Assembly (NCBI RefSeq): GCF_028747985.1
Contig: NZ_CP118108.1
Coordinates: 1,927,501-1,991,500, forward strand
Length of the DNA stretch: 64,000 nt
Direction: 5' to 3'
Source: Paenibacillus urinalis
GTDB taxonomy: Bacteria > Bacillota > Bacilli > Paenibacillales > Paenibacillaceae
In this document: piece after piece, positions 37,457 through 45,359 of the stretch
How the letters are laid out: every line of letters begins with the position of its first letter
How positions within the stretch are numbered: position 1 is the stretch's first letter
Made by a program: the position numbers and the translations under genes
The notes under the pieces: generated by a model
The model's input: the letters and a program-made list of their open reading frames with translations, nothing else
Database searches by the model: none
What the model was told of the DNA's origin: nothing

Positions 37457-37638
37457 GTACTTCAGATACTCCTTCAATACACTTCATGTTTACTGGTTCC
37501 TGGTTTTAGAGCACGTATAATTTTATTATGAAACAGCCACATTAACATAGTCGCAATTAGATAAACCTCACATGATGCTGTGCTTCTTGGCAGGCACTTA
37601 TTGCATTTTCAAACTTAATAAAGGTGGGTAAACATCCG

Positions 37639-38925
37639 ATGGAAAACAAGAAGCTTGATCTGGCAGCACTTTCATCCATTCCTCTGATTATGACTTTGGG
37701 TAATTCAGCATTAATCCCGATCCTGCCGCAAATATCCAGAGAGCTTAAAGTGTCGACCTTTATGGTTAGCATGCTCATCACTGTCTATGCAGTCGTGGCC
37801 ATTATATTAATTCCCATTGCAGGGTATTTGTCGGATCGGTTTGGCCGTAAGGCGGTCATTATTCCGAGCCTTATCATCGCTGCTCTCGGAGGGGCTGTAT
37901 CAGCTGGTGCTGCCTGGTGGCTGACGAATGGTGCAGCGTATTGGGTCATCCTTGGCGGCAGGCTATTACAGGGCGTCGGAGCTGCCGGAGCTTTTCCCAT
38001 TGTGATACCGCTGGTCGGAGACATGTTCGAGGATGAAGAACAGGTAAGCAAGAGCCTGGGTATTATTGAAACTTCTAATACGTTAGGGAAAGTGCTTAGT
38101 CCTATCATTGGTGCAGCTCTTGGGGTATGGCTCTGGTATGCACCATTTTTGATGATTCCCGTTCTGTGCCTAATCTCAGTGCTCCTTGTCATCTTCTTGG
38201 TAAAAAGTCCGGGCACCAAAAAGGAAGCGCCTTCTTTCCGGGAGTTTATCGGATCTTTAAAAGACATTCTCGCTGAGAAGGGGCGCTGGCTTTATGCCAT
38301 TTTTGCTGTAGGCTGCATTTGTATGTTTGTTATATTTGGGGTGCTGTTTTATCTGTCCGAGGTGCTTGAATCCCGATACGATATCCATGGAGTAACCAAA
38401 GGCTTTATCCTGGCAATTCCGTTAGCCGCTCTGTGCCTGTCTTCTTATTGGAGTGGGAAGATGATCGGTAAGCATAAAAAGCGCATGAAATGGATCGGCT
38501 GCTTCGGATTGATCCTAATGACGGCATCTCTTGTTGTCATGGGCTTCTCAAGCCAGATATATTATGTCATCGGTGTATTTACTGCCGGTGGAATCGGCAT
38601 AGGGGCTGCGCTTCCCTGCTTGGATGCGCTGATTACCGAAGGGATCGAAGAGGAGCAGCGAGGGACGATCACGGCATTGTTCAGCAGTATGCGGTTTATC
38701 GGGGTGTCCTTAGGTCCGCCCGTTATCTCGATTCTGCTGAATACATCGCATTTTATCCTATTTATGACGCTTGCCGCTGTGGGCGCAGCAGGTATTCTGC
38801 TTACCTTGTTTGCCATCAGGCCCTCAGAGGATAAGGGCGATACGAATGGCAATAGCAAAAAGTCCAAAAATGTGCATTACCGTTTAGGCGGAAAAAGCAT
38901 GGTCAGAGTGAAAAGAAAAGTTTAA
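37639..38925 (+). CDS. MFS transporter, DHA1-type exporter
   Basis: This 428-aa protein has 12 predicted helices. The start was moved to ATG 37639, about 11 bases after AAGGTGGG. The loop GYLSDRFGRKAVIIPS between helices 2 and 3 is the MFS signature A motif, and GGRLLQGVGAAGAFPI is the exporter-type motif C region. It resembles YmfD/Bmr-type drug or siderophore exporters. It is convergent with a second MFS gene across a shared terminator. Confidence 0.85.
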   Translation: MENKKLDLAALSSIPLIMTLGNSALIPILPQISRELKVSTFMVSMLITVYAVVAIILIPIAGYLSDRFGRKAVIIPSLIIAALGGAVSAGAAWWLTNGAAYWVILGGRLLQGVGAAGAFPIVIPLVGDMFEDEEQVSKSLGIIETSNTLGKVLSPIIGAALGVWLWYAPFLMIPVLCLISVLLVIFLVKSPGTKKEAPSFREFIGSLKDILAEKGRWLYAIFAVGCICMFVIFGVLFYLSEVLESRYDIHGVTKGFILAIPLAALCLSSYWSGKMIGKHKKRMKWIGCFGLILMTASLVVMGFSSQIYYVIGVFTAGGIGIGAALPCLDALITEGIEEEQRGTITALFSSMRFIGVSLGPPVISILLNTSHFILFMTLAAVGAAGILLTLFAIRPSEDKGDTNGNSKKSKNVHYRLGGKSMVRVKRKV

Positions 38926-38932
38926 ATAGCAT

Positions 38933-38963
38933 AAAACAGCCTGCATCAAATGCAGGCTGTTTT
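38933..38963. terminator. bidirectional terminator between two convergent MFS genes
   Basis: AAAACAGCCTGCAT (38933-38946) and ATGCAGGCTGTTTT (38950-38963) form a perfect 14-bp stem with a 3-base loop, with A and T runs on the two sides. Confidence 0.9.
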
Positions 38964-38969
38964 GTCGTT

Positions 38970-40190
38970 TTATCCTTCTTGTACAGCTGCACGCTGTTTG
39001 GCGAGACGCGAGTAAATGACGTAGATGACCAGCATCAACACTATAAATAGTGAGGAGTACCGATACATATCCGCATAGCTGGTAACAGAGGCGATAATGC
39101 CAAGCAAGAGAGCTCCGATGGCAATCCCGAAATCCAGCGTGTTCAAAAACATGCCATTGGCCAAGCCGCGCTGCGAAGGATGTACGACTTGAATCATCCA
39201 GGTCTGGAAGGTTGGCTGAAGTGAGCCATAGCCTAATCCAAACAAGAAAGCGGCAAAGAATAGACTGAGCGTAGAGCTTGTAAATGATAGAATAACGAGT
39301 CCGACAATAATGAGTATAGAACCGGGAATAATGAGAGCACCATGTCCTTTTGAATCATATATTCGGCCTGCAATCGGTCGAATCAACAAGATTGCTATGG
39401 CGTTAAATAAAAAGAACAGCGCCGGGTTAGCAATCCCTTGCTCTGCCCCGAAGATCGCAATGAAGCCGACCAAGCCTCCATAGGATACGGCCATGAGTCC
39501 GTTAAGTATAGACGGAATGACAAGTGCGGAGTTGAAGCCTTTCTTCTCAGGCACAGCGAATGGATTGCTTACCGGCTGCGGCTTTTTCACTTTTTTGGAG
39601 GTGAGCATATAACTAAGCGGGACAATGACAACAATAATAATTGCAGTGGACCAGGTCAGCAGTCCAAATCCGTAAGAGTTAAGCAGTGACAAGCCGACAA
39701 TGGGCCCGATGGACATCGCGAGACTCGTAGACAGACCGAAGTAACCCATTCCCTCTCCCATCCGTTTTACAGGAATAATATCCGAGGCCATCGTAGGGAA
39801 GGCGGTGCTGCTCATACCGAAGCCAACGCCGAACACCATGCGCAATACGAGCAGAGTTCCCATGATGGCTGCAAAATGATAGCCAAGAGTAGCGAGCAAA
39901 GCTACGAGAATCCCAAAGTAGATCATCGAGTTGCGCTTTCCTTTTTCTAACTGCTTGGCAGCGAAGATTCTCGCGATAATCGCGCTGAGGGCAAACAGGG
40001 TGGTAAACAGGCTGACTTGAAAGGAATTTGCGTTGAATTCGCCCTGCACATAAGCCGGCAGGGTAGAAATGATCATATGTAGCTGTAGAAACAGCAGAAA
40101 ATTACACAGTGTTAAAATAACGAATTCCTTCGTCCATAATTTCGTTTGTTCATGCTGCATGTGTTTTTTTAATACTCCTTCTGTGTTCAA
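38970..40190 (-). CDS. MFS transporter linked to a MarR regulator
   Basis: This 406-aa protein has 12 predicted helices and a hydrophilic first 20 residues. RMVFGVGFGMSSTAFPTMASDIIP and GEGMGYFGLSTSLAMSIGP resemble YwoG/YfkF-like MFS efflux proteins. It starts 22 bases after the stop of the MarR gene on the same strand, so the pair forms a regulator-exporter operon. The substrate is unknown. Confidence 0.85.
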   Translation of the reverse strand: MNTEGVLKKHMQHEQTKLWTKEFVILTLCNFLLFLQLHMIISTLPAYVQGEFNANSFQVSLFTTLFALSAIIARIFAAKQLEKGKRNSMIYFGILVALLATLGYHFAAIMGTLLVLRMVFGVGFGMSSTAFPTMASDIIPVKRMGEGMGYFGLSTSLAMSIGPIVGLSLLNSYGFGLLTWSTAIIIVVIVPLSYMLTSKKVKKPQPVSNPFAVPEKKGFNSALVIPSILNGLMAVSYGGLVGFIAIFGAEQGIANPALFFLFNAIAILLIRPIAGRIYDSKGHGALIIPGSILIIVGLVILSFTSSTLSLFFAAFLFGLGYGSLQPTFQTWMIQVVHPSQRGLANGMFLNTLDFGIAIGALLLGIIASVTSYADMYRYSSLFIVLMLVIYVIYSRLAKQRAAVQEG

Positions 40191-40212
40191 TAATAAAATG
40201 CGGTAGCTATCA

Positions 40213-40671
40213 TTACTTTGTTTGCGATTCCTTCTCTAGAACCGTATCAAGATAAGATCCCATCTCGGATAGCACCTTCCAGAAAACATCCATGTCTTCC
40301 TTTGGTATAATCTGAGCAATGTCTTCATTAAATTGGTTCTCTAGTGGCACTAAGGTGCCGGAGAGATCTCTGCCGAGATCCGTCAGAAACAGCTCGAAGG
40401 CTCGGCGGTCCTTTTGGCTAGGCTTGCGTATGATCAGCTTCTTCTTTTCCAGCATATCCAGTATTCTTGTGGTGGTGGGTTGATCTTTATAGGCTTTTAC
40501 AGCGATTTCGCGCTGATTCAGGCCCTCGTTCATGTAAATTTGCAGCAGCACAGACCACTGCTCTGTTGTGATGTCATAGGCTTTGAGACGCTGTGTCATT
40601 ACACTAACTGCACGTCTATGAATAACACCGAGCATGAAGCCGATGGAGCGATCAGACAGGGATGTGTTCAA
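40213..40671 (-). CDS. MarR-family regulator of the MFS operon
   Basis: This 152-aa winged-HTH protein uses a TTG start behind AAAGGAG (10 bases). The HTH region is LNQREIAVKAYKDQPTTTRILDMLEKKKLI (about 55-84), with the wing QKDRRAFELFLTDLGR after it. It precedes the MFS gene in one operon and probably represses both. TAATATTA (40727-40734) upstream is a short palindrome that might be part of its operator. Confidence 0.87.
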   Translation of the reverse strand: MNTSLSDRSIGFMLGVIHRRAVSVMTQRLKAYDITTEQWSVLLQIYMNEGLNQREIAVKAYKDQPTTTRILDMLEKKKLIIRKPSQKDRRAFELFLTDLGRDLSGTLVPLENQFNEDIAQIIPKEDMDVFWKVLSEMGSYLDTVLEKESQTK

Positions 40672-40863
40672 TCGAATAGTACTCCTTTCAATGTAAAAAC
40701 CGTTTTAGTCAATTTGCTTGTCATACTAATATTATTGAATGTAATAATTTCTGTCAATTGCTATTCCAATCTTTTAACGAAAAGAGATCCTTTATATGTC
40801 AGCGTGACGAAGAAATGATATATTTAAAATAGTGAACACGAGGGAATTACAGGAGGTGCGGTT

Positions 40864-41502
40864 ATGGAATTATCGAGCAGACAACAGGAAATTATCGATC
40901 TGGTCGCACGTTACGCCCCAATCGCAGGTGATCATATTGCAGAGCAGCTCGGTTTAAGCCGTCCTACCATCAGGTCCGATTTGTCTATACTCGTGATGCT
41001 TGGATTGTTGGATGCTAAGCCTAAGGTTGGATATACTCTGGGAACGGCAGTAAATGAGCTCAGTCAGATGAATGAACAGATATCCAGACTAACGATTAAC
41101 GATGTGTTGACACCGCCGCTTCTGATTCAGGAGCATCGTTCGGCATATGATGCAGTTGCCATGTTATTTCAGGAGAATACAGGAACACTGTTTGTAGAGA
41201 ATGAAAGCCATGATTTTGTAGGGATTGTATCTCGTAAGGATTTGCTCAAAGTAACACTCGGTCATGCAGATTTAAAGAGCATTCCTGTCAGCCTGACGAT
41301 GACCAGGCGGGCGCAAACCGTTGCACTCACGCCTAATGATCCGGCTATTCTCGCTGCCCAGATGCTGATTCGCTATCAGGTCAATTGTCTACCCGTCATA
41401 CGTGGTGAAGGAGAAGTAAGAGAATTAGGTGAGCATGAAGTCATTGGGAGGGTATCCAAGACGACTTTGCTCCAGTTGTTCATTGAGCTGGCAGGAGTCT
41501 AG
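40864..41502 (+). CDS. ccpN: CcpN-like repressor of gluconeogenesis (HTH plus two CBS domains)
   Basis: This 212-aa protein has the same length and layout as Bacillus CcpN: a DeoR-like HTH at 1-60 (IAEQLGLSRPTIRSDLSILVMLGLLDAKPKVGYTLG), then CBS domains at about 78-135 and 145-205. CcpN represses gapB and pckA on sugars and responds to ATP/ADP through its CBS pair. In Bacillus it neighbours yqfL, which is absent here. It starts behind AGGAGG. No gluconeogenic gene is adjacent. Confidence 0.85.
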   Translation: MELSSRQQEIIDLVARYAPIAGDHIAEQLGLSRPTIRSDLSILVMLGLLDAKPKVGYTLGTAVNELSQMNEQISRLTINDVLTPPLLIQEHRSAYDAVAMLFQENTGTLFVENESHDFVGIVSRKDLLKVTLGHADLKSIPVSLTMTRRAQTVALTPNDPAILAAQMLIRYQVNCLPVIRGEGEVRELGEHEVIGRVSKTTLLQLFIELAGV

Positions 41503-41570
41503 CCTGGGGGAGTTAACACATTTCTATCTATCTATTTTGATCTTTTTGTGTACATAAAGGGGGCAGATAA

Positions 41571-42188
41571 GTGCACTGGATAGCCATGATCACAATGCTG
41601 ATTGATCATATAGGAGCTGTGTTTTTTCCAGAACACAGCATTCTGCGTATTATAGGAAGGATTGCTTTTCCGGTATATGCATTTTCTATATTTCTTGGTT
41701 ATAAACATACACGTAATGTGAAGCGTTATACCTTCCGTTTGTTTATTATTGCAGTTGTATCCCAGATTCCGTTTATGGCTGCATTCAACCAATCCACATT
41801 AAATGTCGTGTGGACCTTGCTGGCTTCACTCCTTGTACTACAGGCGCTGGATAAAGTGAAGAATGAAATTGCAGCGATTTTTATTGTTATTTCAGCAGGA
41901 TTCATGATGGAAATATCGACAATGGATTATGGGATCTATGGTTTGTTGCTCGTGCTGATCTATAGGTACACTGAAGGCTTCGTGATGGTGTTTGCACATC
42001 TGTTCTTGAATATTATAGATATGCTGCAGTCACAAATTCAGATATGGAGCACGATATCTACTATATTTATTGCCTTCGCCGTGTACAGGGGGGCATCATT
42101 CAGATCTTCCGTTCCACGCTGGTTATGGACGATCTTCTATCCTCTGCATCTTGCGATCATAGGAATTGTCCGAATTTATCTAAGATAA
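41571..42188 (+). CDS. TraX-family membrane protein
   Basis: This 205-aa polytopic protein starts at GTG 41571, seven bases after AAGGGGG. The opening HWIAMITMLIDHIGAVFFP and IGRIAFPVYAFSIFLGYKHTRNVKRY match the TraX family, which relates to acyltransferase-3 membrane proteins. There are about seven predicted helices. Plasmid TraX acetylates pilin, but chromosomal copies have no known role. No conjugation gene is nearby. Confidence 0.85.
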   Translation: MHWIAMITMLIDHIGAVFFPEHSILRIIGRIAFPVYAFSIFLGYKHTRNVKRYTFRLFIIAVVSQIPFMAAFNQSTLNVVWTLLASLLVLQALDKVKNEIAAIFIVISAGFMMEISTMDYGIYGLLLVLIYRYTEGFVMVFAHLFLNIIDMLQSQIQIWSTISTIFIAFAVYRGASFRSSVPRWLWTIFYPLHLAIIGIVRIYLR

Positions 42189-42356
42189 GGACGATCATGC
42201 TGGTAAGCAGATGGAACAAACCGAGTTATTCCTGTATAATAATGCAAAATGTCAAATCTCAAGACTTATATAAACGTAAGAACATATATTCCATACGTGA
42301 CATGAATCGGTTACAATAGTATATAAATGCGAACAAGATTGGGAGTTGAGCTCAGG

Positions 42357-43028
42357 GTGGATTTGAAACGTTTAGCTGCAGAGAGAGCAGTAGAGTATGT
42401 TAAAGACGGAATGAAGGTTGGACTAGGCACAGGCTCAACGGCTTATTGGGCAATTCAACGCCTTGGCGAGCGGGTAAAGAACGAAGGACTGCAAATTGAA
42501 ACAGTAGCTACTTCACAAGCATCGGAGGATCAGGCTAGAGAGCTAGGCATTCCGCTCGTCCCGTTCTCCGAAATCGGAAGGCTGGATATTACCATTGATG
42601 GAGCAGATGAAGTTGATGGACGTCTGAATCTGATCAAAGGCGGCGGCGGTGCGCTATTGCGCGAGAAGATTGTTGCAATGAACAGCCGGCGTCTCGTTAT
42701 TGTCGTTGACGAAAGTAAAGTAATACATACACTCGGGAAATTCCCACTGCCTGTAGAGATCGTTCCGTTTGCTTGTGAATGGACCTACCATGCACTGGAT
42801 CAAATGGGCTGCCATCCTGCATGGCGGATGAACGGTTCGGAGAAATACATGACAGACAACGGAAATTACATTGCAGATTGCAAGCTGGGCCGCATCTCTG
42901 ATGCTGAGGCATTGAACCAGAAGCTCAACATGATTCCCGGTGTCGTTGATAACGGTTTATTTGTAGATATGGCAGATACGATCGTTGTTGCACATGCAGA
43001 TGGAACGATAGAAATTAAACGCAAGTGA
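42357..43028 (+). CDS. rpiA: ribose-5-phosphate isomerase A
   Basis: This 223-aa enzyme interconverts ribose-5-phosphate and ribulose-5-phosphate. Motifs are VGLGTGSTAYWAI (about 20-32), the catalytic loop DITIDGADEVD (about 79-89), and LIKGGGGALLREKI (about 92-105). GTG 42357 was chosen over ATG 42327, because the latter has no ribosome-binding site and sits beside a TACAAT-type -10. The GTG follows GGGAG by 11 bases. Its stop codon overlaps the palindrome that precedes the next MarR gene. Confidence 0.9.
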   Translation: MDLKRLAAERAVEYVKDGMKVGLGTGSTAYWAIQRLGERVKNEGLQIETVATSQASEDQARELGIPLVPFSEIGRLDITIDGADEVDGRLNLIKGGGGALLREKIVAMNSRRLVIVVDESKVIHTLGKFPLPVEIVPFACEWTYHALDQMGCHPAWRMNGSEKYMTDNGNYIADCKLGRISDAEALNQKLNMIPGVVDNGLFVDMADTIVVAHADGTIEIKRK

Positions 43029-43052
43029 ATCCATTTCAAATGAAATAGATTC
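43027..43052. promoter_or_regulatory. 26-bp near-perfect palindrome before the MarR gene
   Basis: GAATCCATTTCA (43027-43038) and TGAAATAGATTC (43041-43052) are inverted around AA, with one mismatch in 12. There is no T run, so an operator is more likely than a terminator. The same half-site, GAATCnATTTCA, recurs at 44068-44079 and, inverted, at 44174-44185. Confidence 0.6.
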
Positions 43053-43150
43053 AAGACAGGAAGGAAATCCATAGACAGGGGGTGATAACTTCATTGTAGC
43101 AATGGAGTTTATCAAACTTCATGTGGATTATAGTTACTGGAGGCAAGGTT

Positions 43151-43621
43151 ATGTCTAATATTAGCGATGACAAGGATTTGTCGCTTCAACTATTTGTGGT
43201 GCTTGCAAGAGCATACAACTCAGTCACTGCAAGATCCAATCGTGATATTCAAAGCCATGGCTTAAATACGACTGAATTTGGTGTTCTTGATCTTTTGTAT
43301 CATAAAGGTCCCCAGCCGCTTCAAAAAATTGGGGAAAAGGTCTTAATGTCCAGCGGCAACATTACTTATGTGGTGGACAAGCTTCAGAATAAGAAGCTGC
43401 TTATACGCAGAGCCTCTCTGGAGGATCGAAGAGTGATTTATGCGGAGCTAACGGAGGAGGGGACTGCGTTCTTCGAGCAGATCTTCCCTCAACATCACGA
43501 AGTCATTATCAGAGCGGAGCAAGGACTCTCGGAGGATGAGAAAAGAGAAGCTATTCGTCTTCTCAAGAAGCTTGGTTTATCAGCAAGCGGTAAGCTGTCA
43601 GAAGTAAACGATAGCCTATAG
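43151..43621 (+). CDS. MarR-family regulator (MhqR/OhrR-like layout)
   Basis: This 156-aa winged-HTH protein starts at ATG 43151, seven bases behind GGAGG. The HTH and wing region KIGEKVLMSSGNITYVVDKLQNKKLI and RASLEDRRVIYAELTEEG is typical. It resembles MhqR, the quinone-responsive repressor, but lacks a Cys in the N-terminal helix. A palindrome lies about 100 bases upstream. A terminator separates it from the small monooxygenase gene that follows. Confidence 0.87.
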   Translation: MSNISDDKDLSLQLFVVLARAYNSVTARSNRDIQSHGLNTTEFGVLDLLYHKGPQPLQKIGEKVLMSSGNITYVVDKLQNKKLLIRRASLEDRRVIYAELTEEGTAFFEQIFPQHHEVIIRAEQGLSEDEKREAIRLLKKLGLSASGKLSEVNDSL

Positions 43622-43622
43622 T

Positions 43623-43656
43623 AGGATGGACCCTGTTCATAGGGTCTGTCCTTTTT
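43623..43656 (+). terminator. intrinsic terminator after the MarR gene
   Basis: AGGA and GACCC (43623-43633) pair with GGGTC and TCCT (43642-43652), followed by TTTTT. Confidence 0.8.
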
Positions 43657-43752
43657 GTTATATATGGTGATGCTTGCATGTGTAATCATCTTATGGGACA
43701 ATCGAGTAATCATGAAGTGCATGAATTTTTGGAGTAAAAGGAGTGCATTCAT

Positions 43753-44058
43753 TTGTACATTGTTCAATCGATTGTCGAGGTTCCAGTTGATAAAGTAGAG
43801 GAGGTCGTCGGTCTCTATCAAAACCGAAGCCGCTCCGTGGACAAGGCATCTGGATTTATCTCATTTCAGCTGCTGCAGAACGAATTTAAGCCAGGAGAGC
43901 TTACCGTTCATATGACTTGGCAGGATAAGAAGGATTATCTTGCATGGGTGACAAGCTCCGACTTCAAGCGCATTCACGACTTGGAGCGGAAGTATCCGGA
44001 TCAAGAATTGGCTAACATTAAGCCGACCGTAAAAAGATATACGGTACGAGCAGAATAG
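43753..44058 (+). CDS. ABM-fold monooxygenase (heme-degrading/antibiotic biosynthesis type)
   Basis: This 101-aa dimeric alpha-beta barrel protein has a TTG start nine bases behind AAGGAG. SGFISFQLLQNEFKPGELTVHMTWQDKKDYLAWVTS is the ABM domain core. HmoA/IsdG-type members degrade heme; others oxidise quinols. It may act on the aromatic or quinone signals sensed by the MarR neighbour, but this is inference. Confidence 0.8.
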   Translation: MYIVQSIVEVPVDKVEEVVGLYQNRSRSVDKASGFISFQLLQNEFKPGELTVHMTWQDKKDYLAWVTSSDFKRIHDLERKYPDQELANIKPTVKRYTVRAE

Positions 44059-44066
44059 TAATCATT

Positions 44067-44186
44067 TGAATCAATTTCATAAATCATTAAAATGGTGTAA
44101 TTGAAACTATATATAGACAAACAAAATCATTTTGATCTATATATACCCTTGATTGAAGCAGCTAAAAGTATTTTGAAATTGATTCA
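44067..44186. repeat. nested inverted repeats, possible looped operator or MITE-like element
   Basis: TGAATCAATTTCA (44067-44079) is exactly inverted as TGAAATTGATTCA (44174-44186). Between them TATATATAGA (44108-44117) is inverted as TCTATATATA (44136-44145), with CAAAA/TTTTG inside. The outer arms repeat the half-site of the palindrome at 43027-43052. The right arm overlaps a possible -35 (TTGAAA, 44173-44178) of the next gene. ATCAT occurs just outside both ends (44061-44065, 44190-44194). Confidence 0.6.
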
Positions 44187-44254
44187 TATATCATAGAATA
44201 ATTCAGATAGAATAATCTATTTTATGTAGAAGCACGGAAGGAGCTGCATGGGTT

Positions 44255-45316
44255 GTGAATTCAATGCAATATGCAGCTGGTGAGGCGTTATTAAAGGATG
44301 CTGATAAGCTGGCTGAGCGAATAACCGATAGACAGTATGAGCTGCAGCCTGAGCTAGACCAAAAGTTTGGACAATCTGGACGGATCAGAACGAAGCAGGA
44401 TTCATTATACAGCTTGAATTTCTTGGCTGAGAGTGTGATGATGAGAAGCCCTGTTCTGTTTACGAATTACGTGTCCTGGCTTAAGACATTGCTTAAAGGT
44501 TACCGAGTTACGGATGAAGACATCAGAATTAATCTTTTGCTAATTAAGGAAATGATTGAAGAATATTTTGAATACTCAGACAAGGAGCTTGTTCTGGAAT
44601 ACTTGGAGCTGGGGATGGTAGAGGTGGGATTAGCAGAGCCTGCTCCGCGGTTTGTAAGGGAGGAGCTTCCTTATTACATGGAAGCCAAGCTCTACCTGGA
44701 TCAGCTGTTGTCCGGTAATCGACTCGCCGCTGCTGCGATTGTTGAAGAAATGGCTAAGGATCATATACCTATTAAAGATATATACACATATATTTTTCAA
44801 ATGACACAGCATGAAATCGGCAGGCTATGGCAAACAGGTGAAATCACGGTCGCGCAAGAACATTTTTGCACAGCAGCTACACAGGCAAATATTTCGAGGC
44901 TGTATCCGTATTGGCTCACGAAATCTGCAAAAGGACATCGTATTGTTTCGGCTTGTGTTGGGAACGAGCAGCATGAGATTGGTCTTCGACTGCTAACGGA
45001 TCAATTTGAAATGGAGGGGTGGGATACATATTATTTGGGAGCAAATGTACCCAATAATAGTCTCATCGATTCGCTTCTCAAATATAAAGCCGATGTTTTG
45101 GCTTTATCTGCAACCATGACATATCATGTGCATCTTGTTAGAGAGCTGATCATACAGGTTCGAAATCATCCGAAGACGGCAGCAGTAAAAGTGTTGGTCG
45201 GAGGTATGCCTTTTAATACAGCTTCAATGCTGTGGAAGGAAGTAGGAGCAGACGGATATGCAGAAGATGCGAAAGGAGCCATCGCTCTAGCTAACAAGCT
45301 TATATCTGCCAAGTAA
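44255..45316 (+). CDS. CarH-like cobalamin-binding sensor protein without DNA-binding domain
   Basis: This 353-aa soluble protein has a helical N-terminal region of unknown type (about 1-140), then a four-helix cap and B12-binding Rossmann domain as in CarH. W192 with E202-H203 (LWQTGEITVAQEHF) gives the W-x9-EH motif that marks adenosylcobalamin photoreceptors. The lower-ligand His is H240 in EQHEIG, a DxHxxG variant with Glu for Asp. SAT at 285-287 and GGMPF at 316-320 follow. No MerR HTH is present. The start is GTG 44255, about 12 bases after AAGGAG. The hybrid kinase begins 44 bases downstream, so it probably passes a light or B12 signal to it. Confidence 0.85.
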   Translation: MNSMQYAAGEALLKDADKLAERITDRQYELQPELDQKFGQSGRIRTKQDSLYSLNFLAESVMMRSPVLFTNYVSWLKTLLKGYRVTDEDIRINLLLIKEMIEEYFEYSDKELVLEYLELGMVEVGLAEPAPRFVREELPYYMEAKLYLDQLLSGNRLAAAAIVEEMAKDHIPIKDIYTYIFQMTQHEIGRLWQTGEITVAQEHFCTAATQANISRLYPYWLTKSAKGHRIVSACVGNEQHEIGLRLLTDQFEMEGWDTYYLGANVPNNSLIDSLLKYKADVLALSATMTYHVHLVRELIIQVRNHPKTAAVKVLVGGMPFNTASMLWKEVGADGYAEDAKGAIALANKLISAK

Positions 45317-45359
45317 TACAAGAACCCTTCGTGTCACGATGAACGGATAAAGGAGGGAT

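Noticed and set aside
43027-43052. terminator of rpiA
   Set aside because: The palindrome is AT-rich and has no T run; it is better explained as an operator, although it may have a weak effect on termination.
44059-44254. cobalamin riboswitch before the B12 sensor gene
   Set aside because: The region is AT-rich with simple inverted repeats and lacks the B12 box.
44255-45316. calling the B12 protein a CarH/LitR transcription factor
   Set aside because: It has the cobalamin module but no MerR helix-turn-helix, so direct DNA binding is unlikely.
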